Shown here: positions 5,782 to 12,714 of the stretch, in pieces
How positions within the stretch are numbered: position 1 is the stretch's first letter
Layout: every line of letters starts with the position of its first letter
Assembly (NCBI GenBank): GCA_042219525.1
Contig: JBDGPU010000145.1
Coordinates: 1-12,824, forward strand
DNA from: JBDGPU01 sp042219525
Lineage (GTDB): Archaea > Halobacteriota > Halobacteria > Halobacteriales > Haloferacaceae
Direction: 5' to 3'
Length of the DNA stretch: 12,824 nucleotides
Made by a program: the position numbers and the translations under genes
The notes under the pieces: model-generated
What the model was told of the DNA's origin: nothing
The model's database searches: none
Seen by the model: only the letters and a program-made list of their open reading frames with translations

Positions 5782-7013
5782 GCGGCCCAGCCGAAAACTC
5801 GACACCGGAGGACCGCGATCCCGACGATCCGCCGCTTTCCGCCGACGCGTTCGACCCCATATCCTTCCTCGAATCGATAGTCCAGATCCCCTCCCACGAC
5901 GGCGTCACCGACGCGCGCGACTTCCTCGTCGCGACGCTGGGCGACTTCGGCGTCGACGCGACCGTCGACGACGCGGGCAACGTTATCGCGACGAAGGCCT
6001 CGCCCGGATCGGACGAGGGCCCGCACGTCGTCCTGAACACGCACGTCGACACCGTCTCGCCGCACGTCGCCTTCGAGCGGGACGAGGATGCGACCGTCGC
6101 CGGCGAATCCGGCGTCGACGTGATCCGCGGGCGCGGGTCCTGCGACGCGAAGGCGCAGATCGCGACCCTCGTCGCGGCGTTCCTGCGGACCGAGCCCGAG
6201 TGGGGCGAGCTCTCGCTGGCGATCACGCCCGACGAGGAGACGCTCTCGCTGGGCGCCGCGGCGCTGACCGGGCAGCTCCCGGACACCACCCCCTCGCTCG
6301 ACGGCGACCTCTACGTCGTCGGCGAACCGACCGGCCTCGACGTCTGCTCGGCCGCGAAAGGGCGCTTCGAGGGGACGATCACCCTCTCGGGCGTCACCGC
6401 GCACGCCGCGGAGGAGGCCGGCGTCAACGCCATCGCGGCCGCGGAGGACGCGCTGGCCGCTATCCGAACGTTCGACGCCGGCGCGACGCCACACGACCAG
6501 CTCGGCGCGCCGAAGCTCACGCCCACGGTCGTCGAGGGCGGCGGCGCGACGAACCAGGTCCCGGCCGACTGCGCCATCACGGTCGACCGACGCAGTGTGC
6601 CACCGGAAACCACCGAGGCGTTCGGTGACGAACTGAAGGCGGCCGTCTCCGACGCCGTCGCCGACGACGTCGGCGTCGCGTTCGAGTTCACCGAACGCGA
6701 GTCGCCGTTCCTCGAAGCGTTCGCGACCGAGCCAACCCACGAACTCGTCGAGGTCGTCGCCGACGCCGCGCGGGCGACGCGGGAGCCGACGGCGACGGAC
6801 GCGGCGGCGGGCCGCGGCGGCGACGTCCGCCCCTTCTCCGCTGCGACGGAGTCGAGCTACTTCGCCCCGGACCCGACGGTCGTGTTCGGGCCGGGTGACC
6901 TCGCCGACGACGAAGGCGCGGTTGCACACGCGGAGCGCGAGTACGTCCGGGTGCGCGAGGTCGAATGGGCAGCCGACGCCGCGACGCGAGCCCTTCGAGA
7001 GCTGCTTTCCTGA
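5778..7013 (+). CDS. dapE: Succinyl-diaminopimelate desuccinylase, M20 family (DapE)
   Basis: This 411-residue M20 metallopeptidase-family enzyme would hydrolyse N-succinyl-LL-DAP to LL-DAP and succinate. The two-zinc site can be read off: His89 and Asp91 (NTHVDTV), Asp123 (GRGSCDAKA), Glu153-Glu154 (PDEE), Glu183 (VGEPT) and His384 (AHAEREYV). The dimerisation domain follows GRFEGTITLSGVTAHAA (195-211). Residues 1-25 are a polar acidic tail. The ATG at 5778 overlaps the dapF stop as ATGA; the reading frame stays open upstream to 5055, but that part is only dapF in another frame. Sequence alone does not fully separate DapE from acetylornithine deacetylase or LysK relatives. The dap operon decides the call. 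Confidence 0.88.
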   Translation: MSGPAENSTPEDRDPDDPPLSADAFDPISFLESIVQIPSHDGVTDARDFLVATLGDFGVDATVDDAGNVIATKASPGSDEGPHVVLNTHVDTVSPHVAFERDEDATVAGESGVDVIRGRGSCDAKAQIATLVAAFLRTEPEWGELSLAITPDEETLSLGAAALTGQLPDTTPSLDGDLYVVGEPTGLDVCSAAKGRFEGTITLSGVTAHAAEEAGVNAIAAAEDALAAIRTFDAGATPHDQLGAPKLTPTVVEGGGATNQVPADCAITVDRRSVPPETTEAFGDELKAAVSDAVADDVGVAFEFTERESPFLEAFATEPTHELVEVVADAARATREPTATDAAAGRGGDVRPFSAATESSYFAPDPTVVFGPGDLADDEGAVAHAEREYVRVREVEWAADAATRALRELLS

Positions 7014-7019
7014 GATTTC

Positions 7020-7922
7020 ATGACCGACGACTCCTCCAACTCCTTCGACTCCCCCAACTCCTTCAACTCCCCCAATCCAGAGGACGTCACCGTCGCGACA
7101 GTCCAGTTCGCGCCCGAGTTCGGGAACGTTGCTGCCAATCGCGAGCGGACGGTCGAGGCGATTCAGGACGTTACTGGCGAGGGTAAGGACGGGGACGGCG
7201 ACGTCGACCTCGTCGTCCTCCCCGAACTCGTCACAAGCGGCTACGTCTTCGAGTCCCACGAGGAGGTTCGCGAGCTCGCGGAGCCGCGCGACGGCCCGTC
7301 CGTCGAGGCCTGGATCGATGCGGCGGCAAAGACGGGCGCGTGGGTCGTGGGCGGCTTCCCCGAACTCGCGGCCGACGGCGCGCGCTACAACTCGGCCGCG
7401 GTCGTCTCCCCTGACGGGCTCGAGGGCGTCTACCGGAAGACGCACCTCTGGAACGAGGAGAAGCGCTGGTTCGAGCCGGGCGACGAGCTGCCAGTCTTCG
7501 ACGCGCCGTTCGGTCGACTGGGCGTGCAGATCTGCAACGACGTCTGGTTCCCCGGCGCAACGACGACGCAGGCCCGCGACGGGGCCGACCTGATCGCGCT
7601 GCCGACGAACTGGCCGACCGTCGAGGGCGAGGCGCGCCCGGGCGGCTGGACGCGGGGTGCCCACCTCGCCGTCGCCCGCGCGAGCTCGCACCGGGTCGGG
7701 TTCGCCTGTGCGGACCGGACGGGGACCGAGCGCGGGACGACGTTCGAGGGCCAGAGCCTCGTCGTCGACGCCGACGCGATGGTCGCCGCGGGGCCGGCCC
7801 CGGTCGACCGCGACGCGACGCTCACCGGGACCGTCGACGCCGCCGTCGCCCGCGAGAAGGCCTTTACCGAGTACGACGACGCGCTCGGCGACCGCCGACC
7901 CGACGTGTACGACCTCGACTGA
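7020..7922 (+). CDS. Carbon-nitrogen hydrolase (nitrilase/amidase superfamily), substrate unknown
   Basis: A 300-residue member of the nitrilase superfamily with an intact Glu-Lys-Cys triad: Glu69 (VVLPELVTSGY), Lys140 (YRKTHLW) and Cys172 (GVQICNDVWFPG). Such enzymes hydrolyse amides or N-carbamyl groups; this sequence does not reveal which. The conserved domain starts near residue 23. Before it lies a Ser/Asn/Phe/Pro tail built from two 6-residue repeats (NSFDSP, NSFNSP), and no internal start codon could remove it. The gene begins six bases after the dapE stop and in the same frame, so it is almost certainly in the dap transcript. Possible roles are an amidase for an amino-acid side product or a metabolite-repair enzyme, both inference. 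Confidence 0.85.
   Translation: MTDDSSNSFDSPNSFNSPNPEDVTVATVQFAPEFGNVAANRERTVEAIQDVTGEGKDGDGDVDLVVLPELVTSGYVFESHEEVRELAEPRDGPSVEAWIDAAAKTGAWVVGGFPELAADGARYNSAAVVSPDGLEGVYRKTHLWNEEKRWFEPGDELPVFDAPFGRLGVQICNDVWFPGATTTQARDGADLIALPTNWPTVEGEARPGGWTRGAHLAVARASSHRVGFACADRTGTERGTTFEGQSLVVDADAMVAAGPAPVDRDATLTGTVDAAVAREKAFTEYDDALGDRRPDVYDLD
7038..7073 (+). repeat. 18-bp tandem repeat, two copies, in the nitrilase 5' end
   Basis: Bases 7038-7055 and 7056-7073 differ at one position (G/A) and encode NSFDSP and NSFNSP. A third, degenerate part precedes them. The repeat is in frame and lies before the catalytic domain. Confidence 0.75.
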
Positions 7923-7934
7923 GGTCGGTGGGGA

Positions 7935-7940
7935 CTTTTC
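7935..7940 (+). promoter_or_regulatory. Probable leaderless promoter of the cyclase-family gene
   Basis: CTTTTC ends 24 bases before the GTG at 7965, the spacing seen upstream of dapD and purB. The match to TATA is weak, and the T-run could equally help end the upstream transcript just after the nitrilase gene. Confidence 0.4.
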
Positions 7941-7964
7941 CCGGCGCCGCCCGTTCTTCACGGC

Positions 7965-8630
7965 GTGTTCCGCGACTGCTCACGGCCGATCGAGTCGGGC
8001 ATGCCGACCTACCCCGGGGATCCCGAGGTGTCGGTGTCGGCGCACGCGACCCACGAGCGCGACGGCTACTCGGTGCAAGAGCTCCGCTGTGGGAGCCACA
8101 CCGGGACGCACGTCGATGCGCCCCGCCACACCGAGCCAGAGGGGGCGACACTCGACGAGCGCGACGTGGGCGAATGGGCGTTCGAGGCCCAACTCGTCGA
8201 CCTCGCGCCGTGTGATCCGCGAGAACCGCTCGATTCTGACGCGTTTCCGTCCGGGTTCGACGTCGACGAGGTCGACCTCCTCGTGATCCGCACCGGGTGG
8301 GAGGACCACTGGAACGAGCCGCGCTACCGCGACCACCCGTATCTGACTCGCGAGTTCGCGGCGCGCTGTCGAGAGGCGGGCGTCGGCGTGGGGCTCGACA
8401 CGTTCGGCCCGGACCCGACGACCACCGCGAGCGACACCCCGGTCGAACCGGCTCCCGACGAGCCGGCTGGCGTTCCGGCACACCACGAGCTGCTCGGGGC
8501 GGGGCTCCCCATCGTCGAGAACCTTCGGAATCTGGGGTCGCTGCCCGAGCGGTTCACGCTGTACGCATTTCCGTTGCCCGTCGCTGAGGGCGACGGGGCG
8601 CCCGTCAGAGCGGTCGCGGAATGGGGATAA
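7965..8630 (+). CDS. Cyclase / arylformamidase (KynB-like) family metal-dependent hydrolase
   Basis: This 221-residue protein has the metal-binding signature of the cyclase family in GSHTGTHVDAPRH (43-55), with His45, His49 and Asp51 as expected ligands, plus GLDTFGPD (143-150) and the C-terminal PAHHELLGAGLPIVENL (171-187) with His173/174 and Glu185. Relatives include kynurenine formamidase and polyketide cyclases; the substrate is not predictable here. The N-terminal RPIESGMPTYPGDP (7-20) is typical and sits right after the GTG start. The only alternative start in this region is the ATG at codon 13, which would cut into that motif. It lies 42 bases after the nitrilase gene with its own likely promoter. 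No tryptophan-degradation genes are in view, so kynurenine formamidase should not be assumed. Confidence 0.85.
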   Translation: MFRDCSRPIESGMPTYPGDPEVSVSAHATHERDGYSVQELRCGSHTGTHVDAPRHTEPEGATLDERDVGEWAFEAQLVDLAPCDPREPLDSDAFPSGFDVDEVDLLVIRTGWEDHWNEPRYRDHPYLTREFAARCREAGVGVGLDTFGPDPTTTASDTPVEPAPDEPAGVPAHHELLGAGLPIVENLRNLGSLPERFTLYAFPLPVAEGDGAPVRAVAEWG

Positions 8631-8726
8631 GAGCGAGCGTTCGTGACGGCCTGCTTTCTCGTTCTGTGGGGTGCCGTACTGAGTGACCTTCCATTCGGTC
8701 GGCCGTTTGCTATCGTGAAATGTGAT

Positions 8727-8990
8727 TTAAGCCTGGTACCGCACCGCGTCCCCGGTCGGCGTCCGCTCCGAGGCGAGCAGCGCACCGAGAACGAGGAAGA
8801 AGCCGCCGACGAGGAATGTCACGAGAACCAGTCCGCTCTGGAGCCCCGAGAGGACCGTGAAGGGACTGGCAACGAGCACTAGACCGAGTAGCGTGATGAG
8901 GGCCGCGGCTATCTTTTCAGCTCGCCTGCTCGTCACCAGCGTACCCAGTGTCTCGAGTTTTGTATCCAGTGACATGTTTACCGTACTCAT
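8727..8990 (-). CDS. Small two-helix membrane protein, unknown function
   Basis: An 87-residue protein with two clear hydrophobic segments at about 27-46 and 52-74, joined by a short SPFTVLSGLQSG turn, so both ends should lie on the same side of the membrane. The first 26 residues are polar and the C-terminus (SERTPTGDAVRYQA) is short. The ATG at 8990 is the longest start. A second ATG at 8975 (82 residues, beginning MSLDTKLETL) fits better because the TGTTAACA element at 8998-9005 lies 23 bases upstream of it, the leaderless spacing. It converges on the cyclase gene; the 96 bases between them show no clear signal. I do not recognise a named family. Confidence 0.7.
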   Translation of the reverse strand: MSTVNMSLDTKLETLGTLVTSRRAEKIAAALITLLGLVLVASPFTVLSGLQSGLVLVTFLVGGFFLVLGALLASERTPTGDAVRYQA

Positions 8991-8997
8991 CGCTATG

Positions 8998-9005
8998 TGT
9001 TAACA
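8998..9005 (-). promoter_or_regulatory. TATA-like element of the small membrane protein gene
   Basis: TGTTAACA is palindromic. Its GTTAAC core (8999-9004) is separated by 23 bases from the ATG at 8975 and by only 8 from the ATG at 8990. This supports the shorter, leaderless start. Confidence 0.45.
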
Positions 9006-9136
9006 GTTTGGCCAACCGGGGGTGTTCTCACCCGATCGTGCGTGTTGGCGCCGAGGTCGGATTCAGACCAGCATCTGCCGGATTGCCGCCGACTGCTGAC
9101 CGGTTTGCCTGTCCCTGAGTCGTATCGACCCATTTG

Positions 9137-9155
9137 GGGGTGGGTTCACCACCCC
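9137..9155. other. GC-rich hairpin at the 3' end of purB
   Basis: GGGGTGG (9137-9143) pairs with CCACCCC (9149-9155) around a 5-nt loop. It begins at the last base of the purB stop codon (minus strand). No U-run follows on that strand, so a classic terminator is not supported. It could help define or protect the purB 3' end. Confidence 0.4.
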
Positions 9156-10654
9156 TACTCCACCGAATCAGCCAGATCGTCGGCGATACCGGTGTAGCCC
9201 GCCGGCGTCAGCGCCTTCAGTTCCGCGCGAACGTCCTCGCTCACGTCGAGGTCGTCGAAGAGGGCCTGGAAGTCCGCGAGCGTGACCTCTCGGCCGCGGG
9301 TGAGTTCCTTGACGCGCTCGTACGCGTCGGTGTCGCCCTCGCGGCGGAGGATGGTCTGGACGGCTTCGCCGATGATCTCGGGGGTCGCCTCCAGCTCCTC
9401 GCGCATCACCTGTTCGTTGGGGACGATCTTCCCGAGCCCGCCCTGGGTCTTCGAGTAGCCGATCAGACAGTGGGCGAACGCGGCGCCGATGTTCCGCTTG
9501 ACGGTCGAGTCCGAGAGGTCGCGCTGGAGCCGGGAGGTCGTCACGTAGTCGGCCAGGAACATGAGGTCGCTGTTCGCCTTCGAGAGGTTGCCCTCGCTGT
9601 TCTCGAAGTCGATGGGGTTCACCTTGTGCGGCATCGTCGAGGAGCCCGTTTCGCCCTCGACGGTGCGCTGACCGAGGTACCGGTCGGAGACGTATAGCCA
9701 GACGTCGCGGTCGAGGTCCAGCAGGACGTTGTTGACGCCGCGGAGCGCATCGAAGACGGCCGCGAGGTCGTCACAGGGATTCACCTGCGTCGTCAGGGGT
9801 TCGTGCTTGAAGCCGAGACCTTCGACGAACGACGCCGAGAAGGCCTCCCAGTCGACGTCCGGGTAGGCGGCGTCGTGGGCGGCGTAGGTGCCGGAGGCGC
9901 CGGCGAGCTTGCCCGAGATGTCGTCAGTCGCGTCGCCAAGGCGGCCGAGCGCGCGGCCGAGCCGTGAGGCGTACACCGCCATCTCCTTGCCGAAGGTGGT
10001 CGGCGTCGCGGGCTGGCCGTGCGTCCGCGCGAGCATCGGCACGTCGCCGTAATCGTGCGCGAAGCTGACGAGCGCGTCGCGGACCTCGCGGATGGCGGGG
10101 ACGAGCACCGATTCGACGGCGGGCTTGACGAGCAGGCGCTGGGCGAGGTTGTTCACGTCCTCGCTGGTGAGCCCGAAGTGGATCCACGGGTAGATGGCTT
10201 CGGCGTCGGCGACGACGCCGGCGGACTCGGCCTCGTCGAGCTGGATCCGCAGGAAGTACTCAACCGCCTTCACGTCGTGGTTCGTCGCGCTGTACCCCTC
10301 GGCGCCGCGGACTTCCAGATCCTTCACGAGCTGGGCGTCCTCAGCGTCGAACTCCTCGTAGAGCCCGCGAAGCGTTGCTCTGGCGTCGGCGTCGAGGGTG
10401 AGCGGCGTCGCCTCGAGGTCCGCCAGCGCGATGAGGTACTCGACTTCCACGCGAGTGCGCGCTCGCATGAGTGCGGCCTCGCTCGCGTACGGGACGAGTG
10501 GCTCCGTGCGCCCGGCGTAGCGGCCATCGAGCGGCGAGACGGCCGAAAGCGGGTCGTCGCGCGGGAGGTTGCCGAAGCCGTTGGCGTCGGCCTGACCGTC
10601 GGCGTCGGCCTGGGCGTCACCATCGCCATCGGCGTCGTCGTTCGTCGCTGTCAT
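9155..10654 (-). CDS. purB: Adenylosuccinate lyase (PurB)
   Basis: PurB splits fumarate from SAICAR and from adenylosuccinate, serving two steps of AMP synthesis. I start it at the ATG at 10654 (499 residues) because CTTTTG lies exactly 24 bases upstream, the leaderless spacing. A GTG at 10705 would add 17 basic residues that cover that promoter. Family signatures, numbered from this ATG, are IHFGLTSEDVNN (158-169), ARTHGQPATPTTFGKEM (209-225) with the catalytic His212, and the fumarase/lyase signature GSSTMPHKVNPIDFEN (337-352). That signature and the end (LKALTPAGYTG) resemble the E. coli-type PurB more than the shorter type of many archaea and Gram-positives. Residues 1-30 are an Asp/Ala/Gly tail. 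It is divergent from purNH. Confidence 0.94.
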   Translation of the reverse strand: MTATNDDADGDGDAQADADGQADANGFGNLPRDDPLSAVSPLDGRYAGRTEPLVPYASEAALMRARTRVEVEYLIALADLEATPLTLDADARATLRGLYEEFDAEDAQLVKDLEVRGAEGYSATNHDVKAVEYFLRIQLDEAESAGVVADAEAIYPWIHFGLTSEDVNNLAQRLLVKPAVESVLVPAIREVRDALVSFAHDYGDVPMLARTHGQPATPTTFGKEMAVYASRLGRALGRLGDATDDISGKLAGASGTYAAHDAAYPDVDWEAFSASFVEGLGFKHEPLTTQVNPCDDLAAVFDALRGVNNVLLDLDRDVWLYVSDRYLGQRTVEGETGSSTMPHKVNPIDFENSEGNLSKANSDLMFLADYVTTSRLQRDLSDSTVKRNIGAAFAHCLIGYSKTQGGLGKIVPNEQVMREELEATPEIIGEAVQTILRREGDTDAYERVKELTRGREVTLADFQALFDDLDVSEDVRAELKALTPAGYTGIADDLADSVE

Positions 10655-10678
10655 GGTCGAACGTCCCCACGGACGGCG

Positions 10679-10684
10679 CAAAAG
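10679..10684 (-). promoter_or_regulatory. Leaderless promoter of purB
   Basis: Read on the minus strand, CTTTTG ends 24 bases before the ATG at 10654. No Shine-Dalgarno sequence is present, so transcription probably begins at or beside the ATG. The element falls inside the upstream GTG extension, which argues against that longer start. Confidence 0.5.
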
Positions 10685-10793
10685 CGTGTCGATGGCGGGG
10701 GACACGTTCGTGGGTATGTTGGCCTATTTTGTTTCGGGATGCCCCGGTTGTTGTACGTGTCCGTGTGTATTCTCCCGACAGCGACCGCAACCC

Positions 10794-10799
10794 CTATCA
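10794..10799 (+). promoter_or_regulatory. Leaderless promoter of purNH
   Basis: CTATCA ends 23 bases before the purNH ATG at 10823. A second AT-rich run, CCTATTTTG, lies near 10723-10731 and could serve an alternative upstream start or a regulator. The 168 bases between the purB and purNH starts hold both divergent promoters. Confidence 0.45.
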
Positions 10800-10822
10800 C
10801 CGGCGCGACGGATCGGTTCGAT

Positions 10823-12415
10823 ATGAAGATCGCCGGTCTGGCCAGCAACCGCGGACGGAACCTGCTTCACGTCGACGACGTCGCGCCCGGCGGCGCCGAG
10901 CTGTCGGTCGTTCTGTCGAACAATGACGGCGCGCCCGTACTCGAGAGCGCCTCCGAGCGGGGGATCGCGACGGAGGTCGTCGAGCGCGAGGAGGGGGAGT
11001 CGCGCGAGGCCCACGAGCGTCGCATCCTCGACCGTCTCGACGGCTACGACTTCGACATCGTCTGTCTGGACGGCTACATGCGCGTCCTCACCGACGAGTT
11101 CCTCGACGACGCGCCGACGACGCTGAACGTCCACCCCTCGCTCCTGCCCGCGTTCCCCGGCATTGACGCCCACGAACAGGTGCTCGACTCGGGCGCCAGG
11201 ACCTCGGGTTGCACGGTTCACGTCGTCACGGAGGAGGTCGATGGTGGGCCCATCGTCACGCAGGTGCCCGTGCCGGTGTACGAGGACGACGACGTGGACG
11301 CGTTAAAGGAGAGAGTGCTATACGAAGCGGAGTTCACCGCCTACCCGCGAGCCGTGCGCTGGTTCGCCGAGGACCGCGTGACGGTCGACGCGGAGGACGA
11401 GTCCGTGACTGTTGAGGGCGACACGGGTGGGGCGTTCCCCCAGCGTCGCTACGTCTCCGAGGATCGCTCGGAGCAGCTCCGCTACGGCGAGAATCCGCAC
11501 CAGGACGCCGCGCTCTACGCCGACCCGAGCTGCGAGGAGGCCACCGTCGTCGACGCGCCCCAGCTGAACGAGGGCGCGAAGGGGATGGGGTACAACAACT
11601 ACAACGACGCGGACGCGGCGCTGGGCCTCGTCAAGGAGTTCGACGACCCCGCCGCAGCCGTCATCAAGCACACGAACCCCGCGGGCTGCGCCGTAGGCGA
11701 CTCGCTCGCGGACGCGTACGACCGCGCGCTCCGGACCGACGCGAAGAGCGCGTTCGGCGGCATCGTCGCGCTGAACCGCACCTGCGACGTCGACACCGCC
11801 GAATCGATCACGGAGTCGTTCAAGGAGGTCGTCGTCGCGCCGGGCTACACCGACGCCGCGCTCGACGTGCTCCGCGAGAAGAGCAACCTCCGCGTGCTCG
11901 ACGTTGGCCCGCTCGGCGAGGGCGCCGAACGGTTCACGGAGCGACACACCGAGAAGCCCATCGTCGGCGGGCGCCTCGTGCAGGAACGCGATCTCCAGTC
12001 GCCGACCACCGACGAACTCGAAGTCGTCACCGAGCGCGAGCCGACCGAGGCGGAACTCGAGACGTTGGTGTTCTCGTGGAAGACGCTCAAGCACGTGAAG
12101 TCCAACGGGATCCTCTTCGCGACCGGCACCGAGACCGTCGGCGTTGGCATGGGCCAGGTCTCCCGCGTCGACGCGGTCACACTCGCGGCGATGAAAGCCG
12201 AGAAGGACGCCGACGGCAAGTCCGCCGAGGGCGCCGTAATGGCCTCGGACGCCTTCTTCCCCTTCCCGGACGCCATCGAGGAGGCCGCCGAGGCGGGCAT
12301 CGAGGCGGTCGTCCAGCCCGGTGGATCCGTGAATGATGAAGACGTCATCGAGGCCGCTGATGAACATGATATGGCGATGGTGTTCACCGGCGACCGCGCC
12401 TTCAGGCACGACTGA
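10823..12415 (+). CDS. purNH: Bifunctional GAR transformylase (PurN) / AICAR transformylase (PurH C-terminal domain) fusion
   Basis: A 530-residue fusion of two formyl-transfer enzymes of purine synthesis. The PurN half (about 1-190) has NVHPSLLPAFPG (102-113) with Asn102 and His104, and EEVDGGPI (137-144) with Asp140, the GAR transformylase catalytic set. Its N-terminus reads SNRGRNL where bacterial PurN usually has GSNL. The AICAR transformylase half (about 205-530) shows LRYGENPHQ (219-227), GYNNYNDADAA (256-266), IKHTNPAG (281-288) with the Lys-His pair, SAFGGIVALN (309-318), KSNGILFATGTETVGVGMGQ (426-445), DAFFPFPDAIEEA (476-488) and QPGGS (498-502). The MGS-like IMP cyclohydrolase domain of bacterial PurH is absent, its place taken by PurN. 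The start at 10823 begins the conserved MKIAGLAS and fits the leaderless TATA. An in-frame ATG at 10739 would add 28 unconserved residues. Confidence 0.93.
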   Translation: MKIAGLASNRGRNLLHVDDVAPGGAELSVVLSNNDGAPVLESASERGIATEVVEREEGESREAHERRILDRLDGYDFDIVCLDGYMRVLTDEFLDDAPTTLNVHPSLLPAFPGIDAHEQVLDSGARTSGCTVHVVTEEVDGGPIVTQVPVPVYEDDDVDALKERVLYEAEFTAYPRAVRWFAEDRVTVDAEDESVTVEGDTGGAFPQRRYVSEDRSEQLRYGENPHQDAALYADPSCEEATVVDAPQLNEGAKGMGYNNYNDADAALGLVKEFDDPAAAVIKHTNPAGCAVGDSLADAYDRALRTDAKSAFGGIVALNRTCDVDTAESITESFKEVVVAPGYTDAALDVLREKSNLRVLDVGPLGEGAERFTERHTEKPIVGGRLVQERDLQSPTTDELEVVTEREPTEAELETLVFSWKTLKHVKSNGILFATGTETVGVGMGQVSRVDAVTLAAMKAEKDADGKSAEGAVMASDAFFPFPDAIEEAAEAGIEAVVQPGGSVNDEDVIEAADEHDMAMVFTGDRAFRHD

Positions 12416-12433
12416 CTCGGATTTCTGTGGCGA

Positions 12434-12461
12434 TTTTCTGAAGGCCGGTTTTGTGGGTTTT
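12434..12461 (+). terminator. T-rich transcription stop region after purNH
   Basis: Three TTTT runs (12434-12437, 12449-12452, 12458-12461) begin 19 bases after the purNH stop, in otherwise GC-rich DNA. Archaeal RNA polymerase terminates at T-runs without needing a hairpin, so this is a plausible terminator. Confidence 0.55.
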
Positions 12462-12499
12462 GGTCGTTTGCGTTGGCTGTCACTGCTGGCGTCGCTGAC

Positions 12500-12714
12500 G
12501 TCGCAGGCGCCACCACTCGGATCACCCAGAAAGCCGCAGCCGCTGAGGTGGTCGCTTTTAACGTAGTTTGAATGGTTATCGTCGCGAGCGACACCACTCA
12601 GCATGCCCAGAAAGCCCCAGCCGTTGAGGCGGTCGCTTTCCGCGTAGTTTGTTCGGTTGTCGTCGCGAGCGACACCACTCAGCATGCCCAGAAAGCCCCA
12701 GCCGCTGAGCGGTC
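12500..12714 (+). repeat. 81-bp tandem repeat, about 2.7 copies
   Basis: Copies are 12500-12580, 12581-12661 and a partial one from 12662. Copies 2 and 3 are identical for 43 bases, then differ by one substitution and one missing G, and copy 3 loses similarity near 12714. Copy 1 matches copy 2 at about 63 of 81 positions. Each contains the near-palindrome GTCGCGAGCGAC or a variant, and CCCAGAAAGCC(C/G)CAGCCG. Copies 2 and 3 being nearly identical suggests a recent duplication. Confidence 0.85.

Noticed and set aside
9137..9155. Hairpin after purB as an intrinsic terminator
   Set aside because: No T-run follows on the purB strand, and archaeal termination relies on T-runs rather than on the stem.
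10019..10822. Upstream extension of the purNH frame
   Set aside because: It is antisense to purB up to 10654 and crosses both divergent promoters. The conserved PurN start is MKIAGLAS at 10823. The in-frame ATG at 10739 adds only unconserved residues.
11318..12685. Minus-strand frame of 455 codons that includes the 81-bp repeats
   Set aside because: It is mainly the shadow of purNH. The repeat part stays open only because the unit is 27 codons long.
12500..12714. Possible CRISPR array
   Set aside because: The units are contiguous 81-bp tandem copies with no unique spacers between short conserved repeats, and no cas genes are present.
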